NCBI RefSeq assembly: GCF_002930105.1
Contig: NZ_PJRN01000015.1
Coordinates: forward strand, 47,042-111,041
From: Billgrantia saliphila
Lineage (GTDB): Bacteria > Pseudomonadota > Gammaproteobacteria > Pseudomonadales > Halomonadaceae
DNA length: 64,000 bases
Reading direction: 5' to 3'
Below, one piece after another: positions 8,061-16,048 of this stretch. The notes under the pieces were generated by a model. The model saw only the letters and a list, made by a program, of their open reading frames with translations, did no database searches and was not told where the DNA came from. The position numbers were made by a program, and so were the translations under genes. Position 1 is the first letter of the stretch. Each line of letters opens with the position of its first letter.

Positions 8061-9325
8061 CCGCTCGCAGCACGAACCTCGCTGCTCGTGACGGGTTTCA
8101 AAGCCTCGTCGACGATCTCGATCCAGTGTCTTACGGGTGTACGCCCCGCGCCGTTGAGATGGGTCTGGCAACCGATGTTGGCGGTGACGATCGTCTCGGG
8201 GTTGCCGGCTTCCAGGTTGTTGAGCTTGTTGTCGCGCAGCTGCGTGGCGAGCTCCGGCTGGGTGATCGAGTAGGTGCCCGCCGAACCACAGCAGAGGTGG
8301 GCATCGGCCACCGGGGTCAGGGTGAAGCCGAGCTTGACCAGCATACCCTCCACCGCGCCGCCGAGCCTCTGGGCGTGCTGCAGGGTGCAGGGGCAATGGA
8401 AAGCCAGCCGGCGGCCGGCGTCGATCTCGAGCCCTTTCAGGTCCTCGTCGCGTAGCACCTCGACCAGATCCTTGGCCAGTTCGCTCACACGCTTCGCTTG
8501 CTCGGTATAGGCCGGATCGTCCGCGAGGATTTCGGCGTACTCCTTGACGAAGGCGCCGCAGCCGCTGGCCGTTTGCACGATCGCCTCGGCCCCGGCCTCG
8601 ACGTGCGGCCACCAGGCGTCGATGTTGGCCCGCGCCCGGGCGCGGCCGTCGTCCTGGGCGTTGAGGTGGAAGTCGATGGCGCCGCAGCAGCCGGCTTCGG
8701 CCACCGGTGTGAGGCCGATGCCCAGGCGGTCGAGCACCCGCGCCGTGGCGGCGTTGGTATTGGGCGAGAGTCCCGGCTGCACGCAGCCTTCGAGGATCAG
8801 CATCTGCCGTTCGTGACGTTTGTAATCGGGGCGCGCACCGGCATCCACCGGCGCGGGCGGCAGCTTGTCCTTGAGCTTGCCGGGTACCAGCGGGCGGAAG
8901 GTCTGGCCCAGCTTGAGCAGTGCCTGGAAGCGCTTGGGCTCAACCAGTGCCTTGCGCAGGGCGTAGCGCTGGGCGCGGTCGGCGGCGCTGCGTGGCACGC
9001 GGCGCTCGATCTCGGCGCGGCCGATGTCGAGCAGCTTGTGATACTCCACGCCCGACGGGCAGGTGGTTTCGCAGTTGCGGCAGGTCAGGCAGCGGTCCAG
9101 GTGCAGGCGGGTCTGTGCGGTGACGTTCTCGTTGTCATCCGGATTCTCCAGCATCTGCTTCATCAGGTAGATGCGCCCGCGGGGGCCGTCCCGCTCGTCG
9201 CCCAGCAGCTGGTAGGTGGGGCAGGTGGCGTTGCAGAAGCCGCAGTGCACGCAGCTGCGCAGGACGCGGTCGGCCTCCTGGATGTGCGGCTGCTTGAGGG
9301 CTTCCTCGGTGAAGTGCGTCTGCAT
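8054..9325 (-). CDS. glcF: Glycolate oxidase iron-sulfur subunit
   Basis: This 423-residue protein (E. coli GlcF is 407) has two ferredoxin-type 4Fe-4S motifs at Cys25-28-31-35 (CVHCGFCNATCP) and Cys79-82-85-89 (CLTCRNCETTCP). Two CCG domains follow (CCGAIDFH, CCGSAGTYS). It passes electrons from the flavin subunits to the quinone pool. The start at MQTHFTEE is chosen by alignment with GlcF; a longer frame overlaps glcE. The last codons and stop are formed by the heptamer repeat, so repeat changes could alter the C-terminus. Confidence 0.93.
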   Translation of the reverse strand: MQTHFTEEALKQPHIQEADRVLRSCVHCGFCNATCPTYQLLGDERDGPRGRIYLMKQMLENPDDNENVTAQTRLHLDRCLTCRNCETTCPSGVEYHKLLDIGRAEIERRVPRSAADRAQRYALRKALVEPKRFQALLKLGQTFRPLVPGKLKDKLPPAPVDAGARPDYKRHERQMLILEGCVQPGLSPNTNAATARVLDRLGIGLTPVAEAGCCGAIDFHLNAQDDGRARARANIDAWWPHVEAGAEAIVQTASGCGAFVKEYAEILADDPAYTEQAKRVSELAKDLVEVLRDEDLKGLEIDAGRRLAFHCPCTLQHAQRLGGAVEGMLVKLGFTLTPVADAHLCCGSAGTYSITQPELATQLRDNKLNNLEAGNPETIVTANIGCQTHLNGAGRTPVRHWIEIVDEALKPVTSSEVRAASGP

Positions 9326-9344
9326 GTTAGAAATCCTGTGCGTC

Positions 9345-10436
9345 TCAGAACGCCGCGTAGAGTCGGCCGCGGTTGAATATTCCCTTGGGGTCGAGCTGGG
9401 CCTTGAGGTTGCGGTGATACTTCGTGACCACCTCGGGCAGCGGCGTGAAGGGCTCGATGGCGGCCGGGCGGGGGCCGTAGCAGGTGGCGTGGCCGCCGGC
9501 GGCCTGGCAGGCCTGGCGCACGGTCTCGGCATTCAGTTCGGTGCGCAGCCAGCGCTGGGCACCGGCCCAGTCGTGAATCATCAGACTCTCATCGACATCG
9601 GGCAGGTCCAGCGTCGGCGCGCGGTGGGGCAGCGAGAGTCGCCACAGCGGCGCCTCTCCCTCGCTGAAGAAGGCCAGGCGCTGGTCACGCAGGGCGCTCC
9701 AGAAGGCATTGTCGAGCTCGTCGCCACCGATGCGAGCGCGGGTGGCGGCCACCGAGCTGGGGCCGCCTTCCAGGCGCAGATGCAGGGCTCCGTCGAGCCA
9801 TGCCGCGGCGCTGATCGGCAGCGGCTCGCGGCCCCACTCGACCAGACGCAGGCGGGCCTCGTCGAGTGGCAGCGACAAGCGCAGGCTGCGGGTCGCGCCG
9901 GGAGTCGGCAGCACCTTGAACGAAACCTCGGTGATCAGCCCCAGGGTGCCCTGGGCGCCCACCATCAGCCGCGACAGGTCGTAGCCGGCCACGTTCTTCA
10001 TCACCTCGCCGCCGAAGCGCTGCTCGATGCCCTCGTGGTTGATCACCCGTGTGCCGAGCACGAAGTCGCGCACGCTGCCGGCCCAGGGGCGCCGCGGGCC
10101 GGAGAGGCCGGTGGCGACCATGCCGCCCACGGTGCTCGCCTCGCCATAGCGCGGCGGCTCGAAGGGCAGCATCTGGCCATGCTCGGCGAGCGCCGCCTCA
10201 AGCTCGGCCAGCGGCGTGCCGGCGCGTACCGAGACCACCAGCTCCACCGGGTCGTAGAAGGTGATGCCGCGATGCTCGCGGACGGAGAGCACGCTGCCTT
10301 CCACCTCGCGGCCGTAGAAGCCGCGCGTGTCGCCGCCGGCGATGCGCAGCGGCGTGGCGTCGGCGCTGGCCTGGCGGACGCGCTCGGCCAGGGCCGCGCC
10401 GGCATCCTGCTCGTGGGGAGTCGTTGCGTTTGTCAT
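9345..10436 (-). CDS. glcE: Glycolate oxidase FAD-binding subunit GlcE
   Basis: This 363-residue protein (E. coli 350) has an N-terminal FAD-binding PCMH-type domain with IAGGDTRGFYGRE and the later GLSGPRRPWAGSVRDFVLG segment. It forms the flavin part of glycolate oxidase with GlcD. The start at MTNATT is preceded by GGAG lying just after the glcD stop, a spacing that suggests translational coupling. A longer frame that would begin inside glcD is not needed. Confidence 0.92.
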   Translation of the reverse strand: MTNATTPHEQDAGAALAERVRQASADATPLRIAGGDTRGFYGREVEGSVLSVREHRGITFYDPVELVVSVRAGTPLAELEAALAEHGQMLPFEPPRYGEASTVGGMVATGLSGPRRPWAGSVRDFVLGTRVINHEGIEQRFGGEVMKNVAGYDLSRLMVGAQGTLGLITEVSFKVLPTPGATRSLRLSLPLDEARLRLVEWGREPLPISAAAWLDGALHLRLEGGPSSVAATRARIGGDELDNAFWSALRDQRLAFFSEGEAPLWRLSLPHRAPTLDLPDVDESLMIHDWAGAQRWLRTELNAETVRQACQAAGGHATCYGPRPAAIEPFTPLPEVVTKYHRNLKAQLDPKGIFNRGRLYAAF

Positions 10437-10447
10437 GGTCGCTCCGT

Positions 10448-11935
10448 TCAGCCCTGCTGTGCGGTGTCGGCGGCCGCGCTCTTGATGGTGCGGAATTCCG
10501 AACAGCGCGCCGGGGTGGGGATGTTCTTGCCAGGGTTGAGCAGGTCGCGGGGATCGAAGGCGGCCTTGGCGGCGCGGAAGGTGGCCAGCTCGTCGGGGCG
10601 GAACTGAGCGCACATCTGGTTGATTTTCTCGCGGCCGACGCCGTGCTCACCGGTAATGGTGCCGCCGACCCGAACGCACAGCTCGAGGATCTCGCCGCCT
10701 AGCGCCTCGGCCACGGCCAGCTCGCCCTCGCGGTTGGCGTCGAACAGGATCAGCGGGTGCATGTTGCCGTCGCCGGCGTGGAATACGTTGGCCACGCGCA
10801 GGCCATAGCGCTGTGACAGCTCGGCGATGCCCTTGAGCACACGGGCCAGCTCGCGGCGCGGGATGGTGCCGTCCATGCAGTAGTAGTCGGGCGACATGCG
10901 CCCCACCGCGGGAAAGGCGTTCTTGCGCCCGGCCCAGAACTTGGCGCGCTCGGCGTCGTCGCGAGCCTGCTGGATGCCGGTGGCACCGGCCTTCTCGAGC
11001 ACGCGCCGCACGGTCTCGCAGTCATCGTCGACGTCGGCCTCGACGCCGTCGAGTTCGCACAGCAGGATCGCTTCGGCTTCCACCGGGTAGCCGGCGCCGA
11101 TGAAATCCTCGGCGGCGACGATGGCGAGCTTGTCCATCATCTCCAGCCCGCCGGGGATGATGCCGGCCTCGATGATGGCGCCCACCGCGTTGCCGGCCTT
11201 CTCCACGTCGTCGAAGCTCGCCATCAGCACCTTGGCAACCTCGGGCTTGGGCAGCAGCTTGACGGTGATCTCGGTGACCACGCCGAGCATGCCCTCGGAG
11301 CCGTTGAACAGCGCCAGCAGGTCGAAGCCGGGGGCGTCCAGCGCGTCGCTGCCCAGCGTCATGCGCTCGCCCTCGATGGTCAGCACCTCCACCTTGACCA
11401 CGTTGTGCACGGTGAGACCGTACTTCAGGCAGTGCACGCCGCCGGCGTTCTCGGCCACGTTGCCGCCGATCGAGCAGGCGATCTGCGACGAGGGATCCGG
11501 CGCGTAGTAGAGACCGTAGGGCGAGGCTGCCTCGGAAATCGCCAGATTGCGCACGCCGGGCTCGACCCGGGCGATGCGCGCCTCGGGATCGATTTCGAGA
11601 ATGCGCGAGAAGCGCGACATCACCAGCAGCACGCCGTGGGTGAGCGGCAGCGCACCGGCGGAGAGTCCGGTGCCGGCACCGCGGGTCACCACCGGCACGC
11701 CGAGGCGATGGCACTCCTTGAGCAGCCGTTCGACCTGCGCCATCGAGTCGGGCAGCGCGACCAGCAGCGGCAGGGTGCGGTAGACCGAAAGGCCGTCACA
11801 CTCGAAGGGACGCATATCCTCTTCGCGGTGCAGCAGGGTCAAGTCGGGGATGGCCTGGCGGAGCGTGTCGCGGATGGCAGCCTTGTCCAGCTTCGGTACT
11901 GGGCCGTCGAGTCGTTCGTCGTAGAGAATGTCCAT
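10448..11935 (-). CDS. glcD: Glycolate oxidase subunit GlcD (FAD-linked)
   Basis: This 495-residue flavoprotein (E. coli 499) oxidises glycolate to glyoxylate at the membrane. The FAD-binding motif VTRGAGTGLSAGALP is at about residues 83-97. The C-terminal FAD-oxidase domain ends with the conserved GEHGVGREK. The start at MDILYDERLDG is preceded by GAGGCG; the upstream extension crosses the promoter region. It is the first gene of the operon, divergent from glcC with a TGGTnnnACCA operator between them. Confidence 0.94.
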   Translation of the reverse strand: MDILYDERLDGPVPKLDKAAIRDTLRQAIPDLTLLHREEDMRPFECDGLSVYRTLPLLVALPDSMAQVERLLKECHRLGVPVVTRGAGTGLSAGALPLTHGVLLVMSRFSRILEIDPEARIARVEPGVRNLAISEAASPYGLYYAPDPSSQIACSIGGNVAENAGGVHCLKYGLTVHNVVKVEVLTIEGERMTLGSDALDAPGFDLLALFNGSEGMLGVVTEITVKLLPKPEVAKVLMASFDDVEKAGNAVGAIIEAGIIPGGLEMMDKLAIVAAEDFIGAGYPVEAEAILLCELDGVEADVDDDCETVRRVLEKAGATGIQQARDDAERAKFWAGRKNAFPAVGRMSPDYYCMDGTIPRRELARVLKGIAELSQRYGLRVANVFHAGDGNMHPLILFDANREGELAVAEALGGEILELCVRVGGTITGEHGVGREKINQMCAQFRPDELATFRAAKAAFDPRDLLNPGKNIPTPARCSEFRTIKSAAADTAQQG

Positions 11936-12024
11936 GAAACGCCTCGTGGGTGTCGTGGCGGCAAGGGAGTCTATTGGCTGCCAATCTGCGCGACCTTCGG
12001 TTCGTTGTCCAGCCTTTGGTACAC

Positions 12025-12035
12025 TGGTATGACCA
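12025..12035. promoter_or_regulatory. GlcC/FadR-subfamily operator
   Basis: TGGTATGACCA is a perfect palindrome of the TGGTnnnACCA type bound by PdhR/LldR/GlcC-like GntR regulators. It lies in the glcD-glcC intergenic region, about 90 bases before glcD and 100 before glcC. It probably serves glycolate-responsive control of both. Confidence 0.65.
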
Positions 12036-12136
12036 GTTTGATGAGTGATTATGGAAAATATTTTCAAGTTACATCATGGGCCGCTCGAGGCCACCGGGTC
12101 AATCCGATTCGGCCGACCGATGCCCAGGAGACGTCA

Positions 12137-12907
12137 ATGGCGCGTGAGGAACTGACATTGCCGGCCCGTACGCCCGATTCGGTCGCGGCCAACCTCGAGC
12201 AACTCATTCTCGACGGCGTGTTCCGCCCGGGACAGCTGCTGCCTTCCGAGCGACGCCTGTGCGAGCGCCTCGGCGTTTCGCGGACTTCATTGCGCGAGGG
12301 CCTGCGGGTGCTACGCAGCAAAGGCATCATCGTCACCCGGCAGGGGCAGGGCTCGGTGGTGGCGGCACTGGTGCCGGGGCGCGACGATAGCCCGCTGATG
12401 CACCTGTTTCGCGACCACCCACGGACCCTGTTCGATCTGCTCGAGGTGCGCTCACTGCTCGAGGGCGAGTCGGCCAGGCTGGCCGCAGAGCGCGCCACGC
12501 CGGCCGACCGCGTGCTTATTCAGCGTCGTTACGAAGCCATGGCCGAGTACGTCGAGCGAGTCGAGATCGATGTGGAGCAGCTGGCGCACCTCGATCACGC
12601 CTTTCACCTGGCGATCTGCCAGGCTTCGCACAACCCGGTGCTGGTCCACACGCTGCAATCGCTGACCGATCTGCTGCTGCGCTCGGTGTTCGCCTCGGTG
12701 AAAAACCTCTATCACCGCGAGGCGCCGCGCCGGATGATCAACCGGCAACATGCGCGACTGTATCGGGCCGTGATGGAGGGCAGGCCGCAGGTCGCACGGC
12801 GTGCGGCGGTGGAGCACCTTACCGGTATCGGCGAGCAGTTGCGCGAGATCGAGGCGGAGGATCAGCGCCTCGAGCGCTCGGCGATGCGGCTCGGAGTATG
12901 GGAATAG
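12137..12907 (+). CDS. glcC: GntR-family glycolate regulator
   Basis: This 256-residue regulator (E. coli GlcC 254) has an N-terminal winged helix with the GntR signature GQLLPSERRLCERLGVSRTS, followed by LREGLRVL. A C-terminal FCD effector domain carries metal-ligand-type residues (DHAFHLAICQASHN and a later MINRQHARLYRAV). I start it at MAREELT, preceded by CAGGAG; an in-frame extension upstream overlaps glcD antisense and is discarded. Its divergent position to glcD and the palindrome between them support the assignment. Confidence 0.88.
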   Translation: MAREELTLPARTPDSVAANLEQLILDGVFRPGQLLPSERRLCERLGVSRTSLREGLRVLRSKGIIVTRQGQGSVVAALVPGRDDSPLMHLFRDHPRTLFDLLEVRSLLEGESARLAAERATPADRVLIQRRYEAMAEYVERVEIDVEQLAHLDHAFHLAICQASHNPVLVHTLQSLTDLLLRSVFASVKNLYHREAPRRMINRQHARLYRAVMEGRPQVARRAAVEHLTGIGEQLREIEAEDQRLERSAMRLGVWE

Positions 12908-12910
12908 ACG

Positions 12911-13594
12911 TCAGGCGTTGACCGCATTGAGCGCGTGTTCATCCTCGATCACGCCGGCGAGCGAGGCGACTTCGAGTTTATTGCAAAGGTGATCGCGGAG
13001 TATCTGCCCCAATCGTTTACCATCTCGCGCCTCGAGGGCAATGATCATGTGCTCGTGGTCCTGCACGGCCCTGCGCCAATAGTCGTCGGTCATCTTCTTC
13101 GAGTAGCGGACCCGCTTTACGCGTTGACTGAGGTTGCTGTACATCTCCTGCAGTACCTCGTTTGCCGAGGCGGCCAGGATCCCCTCATGGATCTTCTGGT
13201 TGACCTGGAAGTAGTCCGGCAGGTTGCGGTCGCGGTAGTGCCGGAGCATCTCGTCATGCAGCGCACGAATGGCCTTGATGCCCTCGTCGCTGATGTTCTG
13301 GCAGGCGAGTTCGCCGGACAACCCCTCGAGAGCCCCCATTAGATCGTAGGTATCCTTCACCATCTTCAGCGTCAGGCGCATGACCCTGGCCCCGCGATTG
13401 GGCAGCAGCTCGATCAGGCCCTCGGAGGCGAGAACCTTCAGCGCTTCCCGTAGCGGCGTACGGGACACTCCGAAGCGCTCGCAGAGCTGCTTTTCCGATA
13501 TGCGCTCTCCCGGTGCGAGATCTCCCTGCTCGATGAGTTCCCGGACGCGGTCGGCCACTTCCAGATAAAGGCTGCGATGCTGGATTTTGCTCAT
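12911..13594 (-). CDS. GntR-family (FCD) regulator of the adjacent catabolic cluster
   Basis: This 227-residue protein has a winged-helix DNA-binding N-terminus (SEKQLCERFGVSRTPLREAL, about residues 33-52) and an FCD domain from about residue 85. I start it at MSKIQHRS, with AGGAA about ten bases upstream. It is divergent from the GlcG-like gene and TRAP operon. Two copies of a TGAATTnnnAATTCA palindrome in front of those genes are its likely operators, by inference. It converges tail-to-tail with glcC. Confidence 0.87.
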   Translation of the reverse strand: MSKIQHRSLYLEVADRVRELIEQGDLAPGERISEKQLCERFGVSRTPLREALKVLASEGLIELLPNRGARVMRLTLKMVKDTYDLMGALEGLSGELACQNISDEGIKAIRALHDEMLRHYRDRNLPDYFQVNQKIHEGILAASANEVLQEMYSNLSQRVKRVRYSKKMTDDYWRRAVQDHEHMIIALEARDGKRLGQILRDHLCNKLEVASLAGVIEDEHALNAVNA

Positions 13595-13717
13595 GGCATG
13601 AATTCCTAGAGGCAATAGCGTCCCGATGGTTCCGGCCGGCGTTCCCGCCGCGTCGCCGGGCCTTGATTCATCTCGGCGGAAACGGGTCCGACTGGCATTC
13701 TTTCACAGAAGATATTA

Positions 13718-13732
13718 TGAATTCAAAATTCA
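13718..13732. promoter_or_regulatory. TGAATT-N3-AATTCA palindrome, copy 1
   Basis: TGAATT CAA AATTCA is a perfect six-base inverted repeat lying 39 bases before the GlcG-like gene and between it and the divergent GntR gene. The same architecture recurs at 14288-14302. It is the candidate operator of the GntR protein. Confidence 0.6.
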
Positions 13733-13770
13733 ACTAATATCTACTACCTGCCCATAATAAGGAGTCTCCC

Positions 13771-14232
13771 ATGGCCGGCAAAGTCTTCCGCAGTCAGTTT
13801 CAGCTTGGTCGTTCCCAGGCCAGAGCCATCCTCGACGGGGCTTTCGCCAAGGCGCGCGATGCCTCGATGGAGCCTCTTACCGTGGTGGTGATCGACGGTG
13901 GCGGTCACGTTGTCGCCGCCGAGCGCGAGGACGGCTGTGCACCGCTGCGCTTCCCCGTGGCTCAGGGCAAGGCCTTCGCCGCCCTGGGCAATGGCGCCTC
14001 GAGCGGCGTGGTCGGGGCCCGCAATACGGAGCGACCGGCCTTCCTCGCCAGCGTAGCTGCCGTCTCGAATGGCCGCTTCGTTCCGGTCCCGGGAGGCGTG
14101 CTGATCCTCGACGGTGAATCCCGTGTCATCGGCGCCGTGGGCGCCAGCGGCGCATCCTCGGCTGAGGATGAGACCGCCGCTATCGCCGGTATCGAGGCGG
14201 CGGGACTGACCTGGGGGTTGGAGCCCACTTGA
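13771..14232 (+). CDS. GlcG/HbpS-like protein
   Basis: This 153-residue DUF336-type protein has the family core VVVIDGGGHVVAAEREDGCA, the FLASVAAV/PVPGGVLIL segment and the C-terminal GAVGASGASSAEDE. It is a distant paralogue of the glcG product at the end of the glycolate operon. TAAGGAG precedes the ATG. Members of this family often accompany hydroxyacid and alcohol catabolic genes, and a role in cofactor handling or ligand sensing is possible but unproven. It is transcribed toward the TRAP operon, with a second operator-like palindrome after it. Confidence 0.8.
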   Translation: MAGKVFRSQFQLGRSQARAILDGAFAKARDASMEPLTVVVIDGGGHVVAAEREDGCAPLRFPVAQGKAFAALGNGASSGVVGARNTERPAFLASVAAVSNGRFVPVPGGVLILDGESRVIGAVGASGASSAEDETAAIAGIEAAGLTWGLEPT

Positions 14233-14287
14233 GCCGGCGAAGTCAGCGGTCGCAACGATTGATCGACCAAAGTTTAATACCGAATAA

Positions 14288-14302
14288 TGAATTTTGAATT
14301 CA
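14288..14302. promoter_or_regulatory. TGAATT-N3-AATTCA palindrome, copy 2
   Basis: TGAATT TTG AATTCA has the same arms and spacing as copy 1. It lies upstream of the TRAP dctP gene in a 241-base intergenic region that is otherwise unremarkable. It suggests a second promoter under the same regulator. Confidence 0.6.
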
Positions 14303-14473
14303 AATTGAATTGATGACGGTCGGACCCACCGAGCCGTTGGATGGCCGAGGATGCTCGGGCCGTCGGGATATCTCCCGCGGCCCTGCAGGAGCCGCCATGG
14401 CCAGGAGACTGCCCTCGAAAGAATGTCACGTCCGGGCAGCACGCCTACAACAACAAGTCAGCTGGAGTATCCG

Positions 14474-15460
14474 ATGAAGATGATCAAAACGGCATTCGTG
14501 ACCACCGCCCTGGCGCTGAGCCTTACGCCAGGGCTTGGTATGGCCCAAACCGAATTGCAGTTCGGTCACGTGGGAAATCCCGGTTCGCTGTTCGATGCTT
14601 CCGCCAATGAGTTCGCCGAGCGGGCCAATGAGCGTCTAGGCGATGACTACAGGGTGGAGGTCTACGGATCGAGCCAGCTCGGTGGCGACGATTCCATGAT
14701 GCAGAAGCTCAAGCTCGGCCAGCTCACCTTCACCTTGCCTTCCACCGTGATGTCCTCGGTGGTCGATGAATTTGGCCTGTTCGAGATGCCCTACCTGATC
14801 AAGGATCGGGAGCACATGAAGCGGGTCATCGACGAGGTCATCGAATCCGATCTCTATCCGCTGGTGGAGGAGGAGGGCTACAAGATTCTCGCCGTGTGGG
14901 AGAACGGTTTCCGTCAGATCACCAACAACGAGCGGCCCATCCAGACGCCCGAGGACCTGGAGGGCCTGAAGCTGCGTACGCCGAAGGGCGCCTGGCGGGT
15001 ACGCATGTTCGAGGAGTACGGCGCCAACCCCTCCCCCATGGCGCTCTCGGAGGTCTTCACGGCGCTGCAGACCGGCACCATGGACGGCCAGGAGAATCCT
15101 CTGGTGCAGATCCACTCCCAGAAGTTTCAGGAAGTCCAGGACTACCTGTCCATGACCAACCACGTCTACACGCCCGCGTACGTGGTGGTTTCCAAGCGCC
15201 ATTGGGAGGATCTTCCGGAAGACGTTCGCAATATCCTCGAGGAGACTGCCCAGGAGGTCCAGGACTTCGTCTACGAGACCGCCGCCAGGCAGGATGAGGA
15301 GCTCCTCGGCGAGATGGAGGCGGCCGGCATGGAGATCAACGAGGCCGACCAGCAGGCCTTCATCGACGCCAGTGGCCCCATCTACGAGCGCTTCGACGAG
15401 GAAGTGGAAGGCGGCGGCGACCTGGTCGACCGCGTCCTGGCACTCGGTGAGGACGACTGA
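14474..15460 (+). CDS. TRAP transporter substrate-binding protein (DctP family)
   Basis: This 328-residue periplasmic protein starts with a signal peptide (MKMIKTAFVTTALALSLTPG, cleavage near AQT). It has the DctP family region LKLRTPKGAWRVRMFEEYGA followed by ALQTGTMDGQENPL, which includes the conserved arginine that usually clamps a carboxylate. The start is chosen by the signal peptide and the upstream GGAG. It feeds the DctQM pair just downstream. The ligand is probably a carboxylic acid; its identity is not visible. Confidence 0.9.
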   Translation: MKMIKTAFVTTALALSLTPGLGMAQTELQFGHVGNPGSLFDASANEFAERANERLGDDYRVEVYGSSQLGGDDSMMQKLKLGQLTFTLPSTVMSSVVDEFGLFEMPYLIKDREHMKRVIDEVIESDLYPLVEEEGYKILAVWENGFRQITNNERPIQTPEDLEGLKLRTPKGAWRVRMFEEYGANPSPMALSEVFTALQTGTMDGQENPLVQIHSQKFQEVQDYLSMTNHVYTPAYVVVSKRHWEDLPEDVRNILEETAQEVQDFVYETAARQDEELLGEMEAAGMEINEADQQAFIDASGPIYERFDEEVEGGGDLVDRVLALGEDD

Positions 15461-15482
15461 ACCTCACTGAGTGAATGCACGG

Positions 15483-15506
15483 CCGCCCCATTCGGGGCGG
15501 TTCTTC
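15483..15506 (+). terminator. Attenuator hairpin between dctP and dctQ
   Basis: CCGCCCC and GGGGCGG form a seven-base stem with a four-base loop, followed by the pyrimidine-rich TTCTTCCCCT. Such a partial terminator after a binding-protein gene would give more DctP than membrane subunits. Confidence 0.6.
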
Positions 15507-15529
15507 CCCTGCTCGACGGAGTGGCTTTC

Positions 15530-16048
15530 ATGTCCCTCGTGAAACTGCGATCCGGCTTCGAGTGGCTGCTCGAAGTCATCACCATGCTGTTGGTGGTTTC
15601 CCTGACAGTGGTCGTGCTGCTTGGCGTCACCTTCCGCTTCAGCGGCAACTCCCTGGGGTGGTACGACGAGGTTGCCGCCGTGATGCTGGCCTGGGTGACC
15701 TATTACGGCGCCGCTCTCGCTGCCCTCAAGCGCGCCCATATCAGCGTCCCGGGTTTCGTCTACTCGCAACCCCGTGCCGTGCGCATGGCGCTGGTGGCGC
15801 TGGGTGAAGCCATCATCATCGCCTTCTTCGTGCTGCTCGCCGTTTATGGCGTCTACGTCATCGGTGTCCTCAGCGGCTCGACCCTGGTCAGCGTACCGAT
15901 TCCGATCGCCGTCACCCAGTCGACCATTCCGATCGGTGCGGCACTCTATGTCATCGCCGAGCTGCTCAATCTCCCGGCCATCCTGCGTGAGGCCTGGGAA
16001 GGCAAGCGGCCACCCTCGGAGCAGGACATCGCGGAGGAGTTGCAATGA
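15530..16048 (+). CDS. TRAP transporter small permease (DctQ family)
   Basis: This 172-residue membrane protein has four predicted helices and the family motif SLGWYDEVAAVMLAWVTYYG. It forms the small membrane subunit that joins the DctM channel to the binding protein. The ATG at MSLVKLRSG is preferred to an upstream GTG because GGAG lies about eleven bases before it. The stop overlaps the next start (ATGA), which indicates translational coupling to dctM. Confidence 0.88.
   Translation: MSLVKLRSGFEWLLEVITMLLVVSLTVVVLLGVTFRFSGNSLGWYDEVAAVMLAWVTYYGAALAALKRAHISVPGFVYSQPRAVRMALVALGEAIIIAFFVLLAVYGVYVIGVLSGSTLVSVPIPIAVTQSTIPIGAALYVIAELLNLPAILREAWEGKRPPSEQDIAEELQ

Noticed and set aside
7958..8455. 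Plus-strand frames translating as repeated GLRATGY
   Set aside because: They exist only because the 7-bp array has no stop on the plus strand, and they continue antisense to glcF. Not genes.
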